A stretch of 64,000 bases of DNA from Stenotrophomonas sp. SAU14A_NAIMI4_8 (GTDB lineage Bacteria > Pseudomonadota > Gammaproteobacteria > Xanthomonadales > Xanthomonadaceae). Positions 60,491 through 64,000 of this stretch are shown piece by piece; position 1 is the first letter of the stretch; the number at the start of each line of letters is the position of its first letter. A program made the position numbers and the translations under genes. The stretch covers positions 1,839,680-1,903,679 of the forward strand of contig NZ_CP025999.1 of the NCBI RefSeq assembly GCF_003086695.1, read 5' to 3'. The notes below the pieces were generated by a model, which worked only from the letters and a program-made list of their open reading frames with translations, did no database searches and was not told the DNA's origin.

Positions 60491-61465
60491 ATGGCCAGTT
60501 CTGACATGGAGACTCGATTTCATAGTTTCGCCCTAATGGGCGAAGGCGCAGAGGCGATCGATGATCTACGGCTGGACACCCGCGGTGGCCAACGTGCGGA
60601 CTACCTGTGGCGATCTCGATCCGTAATTGTTGAATTGAAAGTCCTGCAAGGGGACCCGCAGCACAAGATCAACAGCACATTCGAGACGCTAAGACTGCGC
60701 AATGACTTCCCAGTGATTCTTGGTCAGGCACCTGCACACAAGGTGCTTGCCCACCTTCCAGACGGGGATGAGCAACTGCGACGTCTTCGTCAAAAGATCA
60801 TGCGATCCGTGGAGGCCGCATTTCGAGATGCCAAGGGTCAGATCGCAAACACTAAGCGGCTTCTTGGGTTGGATGATGCTCTAGGCATCTTGGTCTTGCT
60901 GAACCCCGACGTCGAGTCGTTGGATCCAATCGATGTGGGAAAGGAGATCAGTCGCCTCATGCAAGAGCGGCAAAGTGACACTTGGTCGGTGGATGCCGTT
61001 TGGCTGTTGTCCGAGGCTCATCTGGTCGGCGGGGCGCAGCCATGCATCATCATTGGAAGTGACAAAGCTGACCGCTTCTCTTGGGCTAGGGAGTTCCTGT
61101 CCTCTCTCAACGCTCAGTGGGGAATCTTTAATAACAGTCCCGTACTGACCTCAGACGCTAAGCTCTTGACTGACCTGCCAATGAAGCGAAAGTCCGAGCA
61201 ACGCACTGGACCACTTACCAACGAGCAGCGCTGGCGGTCTAGCTACCGTGCTAATCCGTACCTAAGCCAGTTGGACGACGATGCTCTCCGGGAATTCGGC
61301 GAGAAGGCTATTGCAGATCTTATGCCGTACTTCCTGGTAGGCGGCCCCAGAAAGCCGATGGCCGAAATAGAGCAGTTTTTTGTGCGGTGGACGCACTTCC
61401 TCGAAGAAGCTTCTGATCGTGGTTTTGACGCTCGTGGGATGGGATTTCCTCGAGAGCGGCATTAG
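60491..61465 (+). CDS. Unknown PD-(D/E)XK nuclease-like protein
   Basis: A 324-aa protein. D37 (QRADYLW), then E48 and K50 in SVIVELK form the classic PD-(D/E)XK catalytic pattern at the N-terminus, so DNA or RNA cleavage is likely. The middle (residues 110-200) looks like a Rossmann-like alpha/beta region (LGILVLLNPDVESLD, AVWLLSEAHLVGG, PCIIIGSD), and the C-terminus is helical (FFVRWTHFLEEASDRG). AGGA precedes the ATG. It is the last gene of a three-gene unit. No methyltransferase is nearby, so a simple restriction-modification system is unlikely. Confidence 0.72.
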   Translation: MASSDMETRFHSFALMGEGAEAIDDLRLDTRGGQRADYLWRSRSVIVELKVLQGDPQHKINSTFETLRLRNDFPVILGQAPAHKVLAHLPDGDEQLRRLRQKIMRSVEAAFRDAKGQIANTKRLLGLDDALGILVLLNPDVESLDPIDVGKEISRLMQERQSDTWSVDAVWLLSEAHLVGGAQPCIIIGSDKADRFSWAREFLSSLNAQWGIFNNSPVLTSDAKLLTDLPMKRKSEQRTGPLTNEQRWRSSYRANPYLSQLDDDALREFGEKAIADLMPYFLVGGPRKPMAEIEQFFVRWTHFLEEASDRGFDARGMGFPRERH

Positions 61466-61541
61466 CAATGAGCAAGATGGACTACCAGGGGATAATTGGA
61501 GTGGGGAATGAGGGGCCGTTCGCAGCCCTGCTCGCCGGCCT

Positions 61542-62828
61542 CTAGGGCACCTCGATCCCGCCAAGCCAATCGACGTTCTCGCGCGTGACGATCGGCGCTG
61601 AATGCTCAGGCGCGAGTTGATCGAACACATGGGCGACGGCAAAGCGGAGGTTTCGCAGGTAGCCGCGACAGCAGTTCTCGTCGACGGCGGTGAATACTGT
61701 CGAGGTTAGGGCCACGGGATCGACTTTCTCGTCGCGCTCCTTGGCGTGCATGAACGCGTTGCGCAGCTCACGCACGCGATCAAGCGCGTCGTACATTGGT
61801 TGTCCGGGCGTGAGTGGCACGAACGTACGGCATGCGGCCAGTGCGAGCGCGGCTCCGCCGTGGTTGATCTTCTTTAACGGCTGGCGCTTGTCGCGGTGGT
61901 CGGGATGCGCGCCGGTCTCCAGGAACGCTAGACGGTTACCGATGGCCTCGGCGCAGGCCGCCACCGCAACCACGCAGTAGATGCCGTGGAAGAACGCGGC
62001 CTCGGTATCCTTCTTCGCCGCCGCCGCCTTCAGCGCATCGAACTCGCGCAGCGCCTTTTCGTAATGCAGCAGCGCGAAAGATAGCTCGATCCGCGGCTCC
62101 CCGCCAGCGTCGTGGGTCAGGCGGCCATACCGGGTTAGCGTCGGCGCGACGTAGTCGAATGACTTCTCCAGCGGCGCTAGTGCGCGGTGGTGTGCCGTGG
62201 CTGCGGCGAGGATCTTTTCGTTCTCGACAAATATCGCATCGAGCAGCGCGGCCAGCCGAACGATGTCGCGCGCCCGGTCGTGTGGGCCATTGACATACTC
62301 AAGATGAAGCGTCATTACCATTTCCGCCAGAGGGGCGAAGTCAACGAGCGTGGAGCTCGGCCGGCTGTGCCGGTCGACGATCACCAGCTCGGCAAAACTC
62401 CGCTGGTAGCTGCCGTTTCTGTCGACGTAGATGTAGTGCGTGCGAAGCGCCGCGAACGGATGCATGCCGATGGCGAGCGTTTCGTTGAAGTTCATGAGCC
62501 AATGCGCGCGCGGATTAGCCATGCCCTCAACAATCACCTTTGATTCGGGAGATAGTCCGGCATCGACGCCACCGCCCATGATCCCCGAGATCAAACGGCT
62601 GCTACCTTCTTCAGGCCGGAGGTTCTGCATTAGGCGGCCGCCCGCAAACACCGCGAACTCGCTGATGTTCTTGCAGTGCGCATCAACTCGTTCTGTATCG
62701 ATAGCCAGATATGGATACGTGCTGATCGGTACCCATACGTCGCGATAGCGCTGCAGCACATGCTCCACCGGCAACGACAGTATTCCCGGCAGGACTTCTC
62801 CGTTGACACTCTCATATCGCTGCTTCAC
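61542..62828 (-). CDS. Unknown protein with RNxxxH motif, 428 aa
   Basis: An unrecognised protein on the minus strand. The last 75 residues contain RNAFMHAKERD (R356, H361), the Rx4-6H pattern of HEPN RNases, in a helical setting (DALDRVRELRNAFMHA). The N-terminal 150 residues mix strands and helices (VPISTYPYLAIDTERVDAH, YIYVDRNGSYQRSFAELVIV). GC and codon use are higher than in the genes to its left. I chose a GTG start with GAAGGG 8 bases upstream; the frame is open 58 codons further without a better site. Confidence 0.65.
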   Translation of the reverse strand: MKQRYESVNGEVLPGILSLPVEHVLQRYRDVWVPISTYPYLAIDTERVDAHCKNISEFAVFAGGRLMQNLRPEEGSSRLISGIMGGGVDAGLSPESKVIVEGMANPRAHWLMNFNETLAIGMHPFAALRTHYIYVDRNGSYQRSFAELVIVDRHSRPSSTLVDFAPLAEMVMTLHLEYVNGPHDRARDIVRLAALLDAIFVENEKILAAATAHHRALAPLEKSFDYVAPTLTRYGRLTHDAGGEPRIELSFALLHYEKALREFDALKAAAAKKDTEAAFFHGIYCVVAVAACAEAIGNRLAFLETGAHPDHRDKRQPLKKINHGGAALALAACRTFVPLTPGQPMYDALDRVRELRNAFMHAKERDEKVDPVALTSTVFTAVDENCCRGYLRNLRFAVAHVFDQLAPEHSAPIVTRENVDWLGGIEVP

Positions 62829-63630
62829 GCCTAAACCCTTCGTCGGCCCTCGGTCAGGGAAGCCTATAGGTTTTCGGGGAGTGCAGCATCGCTCAGTGCG
62901 ATCTGGCCTTGGGCGAGGATAGTGGACCGGTGAAGTCCGCTCTTGATTCCAAACGACAGACCGCTCTCGGCCGGAAGCGGAAATTAAAGGACAAGTTCCC
63001 AAGGGAGCAAGGTGGTCAACGAGGATTATCCCGCCTTAGTCTCTAGGCAAGTCCACTCAGCCTCCCCTCGGCAAGCCATGAATAACTCATCAACAGTTCC
63101 CGCATTCTGATGCCGCTCTGGCTCCGCTGCCAATTGGCAGCGGTTTGCTGAGTGCAGCACTTTCAGCACTGTGAAGTGGTCTACCAACGCGCGGTTAGTT
63201 CTCGAAAGGCTTACGCGGCGGCCAGGTGATACATCGGTTTCTGGCCACCAGTACGCATCTGCGCCTTCGCATCCGCACATCGGCTTGAGCATGCAGCGCA
63301 CTGAGTTGAGGTCGGGCAGGGGAGTGTCGTCGTTGATGGCTTCAACGACGGTGTACGTGGAGACGGTGTCGAATTTGGTCGTGGTGGCGACTTCCGTAGC
63401 CGTGCTAAACAGTGCCACCGAGTATGTTGCACTCACCGTTCGAGCAATACGCGACGATATCAGATGCAATGGCGCAAACCCACTGCCGATGGCCTATCAA
63501 TCTACCGCAATCGCCTACGCCACAGGTGAATCGCGCGAGAGTCCTCTTCGCAACAGTTCTCAGTTCGCCTCGACAGGCAGCGGCGCGCAATTAACCATAC
63601 ACCTCCAAGATCGGTTCAAACCGCACGCGG
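62829..63630. other. Gap without a convincing gene
   Basis: About 800 bases of mixed composition. Two overlapping frames on opposite strands (63026-63469 minus, 147 aa with CMLKPMCGCEGADAYWW; 63171-63668 plus, 165 aa) have no ribosome site and no family resemblance I can see. It may be decayed DNA at the island edge. I see no repeat, tRNA or integrase here. Confidence 0.4.
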
Positions 63631-63999
63631 CTAAACAGCCTTGCAGATTGAACCAGCACAATCTTTAGTACGCCCCGCATTCCCCACCAGCAACTCAATC
63701 ATCGCTCGTGCCGCGGCCGACTGCCGACGATGTGGCGCATAGATCACCGAGAACGGCCTTGATCTGCCGCGCAACTGCGGCAGCACTTCCACCAGCTCCC
63801 CCCGCAACAACCGCTCGCGCACGATGAACTCATAGCTCTGGCAGATGCCGATGCCCTGTTCGGCCAGCGACACCACACCCAACACATCGTCAGAAGTCTC
63901 GATTGGCGACCGCGGCACCCAATCCACATCCCGTCCGCCATCCCGAAACACCCAAGGCGCCAGCCGCCCAGTACGCGGCATCACAAACGGCAGGCACAG
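63631..63999 (-). CDS. LysR-family regulator, C-terminal part
   Basis: The frame is open to the right edge and gives the last 122 residues of a LysR effector-binding domain (CLPFVMPRTGRLAPWVF, DVLGVVSLAEQGIGICQSYE, ELVEVLPQLRGRSRPFSVIY and HRRQSAAARAMIELL). The helix-turn-helix must lie beyond the window. High GC and ordinary codon use suggest that the core chromosome resumes here. The target is unknown. Confidence 0.85.
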   Translation of the reverse strand: MCLPFVMPRTGRLAPWVFRDGGRDVDWVPRSPIETSDDVLGVVSLAEQGIGICQSYEFIVRERLLRGELVEVLPQLRGRSRPFSVIYAPHRRQSAAARAMIELLVGNAGRTKDCAGSICKAV

Positions 64000-64000
64000 G

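Noticed and set aside
56437..63630. Tyrosine integrase or transposase of the island
   Set aside because: I looked for R-H-R-Y and DDE-type patterns in the translations of the accessory region and saw none; a mobility gene, if any, lies beyond the window.
63026..63668. Two overlapping hypothetical genes on opposite strands
   Set aside because: Neither has a ribosome site, a known pattern or consistent codon bias; kept only as part of the gap description.

Overview
The window is high-GC chromosomal DNA of a gammaproteobacterium of the Xanthomonadaceae, most probably Stenotrophomonas (S. maltophilia complex). The basis is the gene content (pcaGBDC, a YeiH/LysR pair, aguAB, guaBA, cmk-rpsA-ihfB-lapAB, and an ndk-rlmN-pilW-rodZ-yfgM-bamB-der cluster) and the many intergenic palindromes of the GTAG/SMAG type (GTAGCGCCGGGC..., GTAGATCCACGC..., GTAGGTGCCAACC...) typical of that genus. 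Species assignment is inference.

Layout. 1-3.8 kb: protocatechuate branch of the beta-ketoadipate pathway (end of pcaG, pcaB, pcaD, pcaC) with a convergent IclR regulator. 3.9-6.3 kb: membrane PQQ dehydrogenase of the glucose/quinate/shikimate family, a possible feeder of the pca genes. 6.6-13.5 kb: apt, dbpA, a YeiH transporter divergent from its LysR regulator, a small hypothetical protein, and the ABC-F ATPase uup. 13.7-22.5 kb: two c-type cytochromes, divergent from a three-gene RND efflux operon (lipoprotein adaptor plus two different permeases). 22.8-26.7 kb (minus strand): agmatine-to-putrescine genes aguA and aguB, an acetyltransferase and a TraB-family membrane protein. 27.2-35.9 kb: rpmJ (minus strand), then cmk, rpsA, ihfB, lapA, lapB and three surface-polysaccharide genes (WecA-like transferase, WbpM/CapD-like dehydratase, galU). 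36.2-40.6 kb (minus strand): a TetR(PsrA-like)-fadN-fadA beta-oxidation operon with a PsrA-type operator. 41.1-47.7 kb: ndk to der. 47.8-56.4 kb: rhodanese-MoeB, a CPA2 antiporter, folD, guaB and guaA.

From the 3' end of guaA (56.4 kb) to about 63.6 kb the composition changes: lower GC, relaxed codon use, unfamiliar genes. The first 3 kb have the architecture of integron cassettes: single genes, stop codons falling inside attC-like RYYYAAC boxes, and imperfect palindromes ending in GTT boxes. No integron integrase is visible, so this looks like an orphan cassette cluster (CALIN) or the end of a larger array. The cargo looks like defence: a QxK-variant PD-(D/E)XK-like protein, an AbiTii-like protein, then a tightly packed trio (44-aa peptide, helical protein, PD-(D/E)XK nuclease) matching no system I can name, and an opposite-strand protein with an RNxxxH motif. 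The window ends inside a LysR gene on the minus strand.

Two other structures stand out. The 3' ends of moeB and folD are both duplicated downstream of the genes together with SMAG palindromes; the folD case is a four-copy tandem array of about 1 kb. A second palindrome family (GGGGTCAGAGCCC...GGGATCTGACCCC) occurs ten times between genes.
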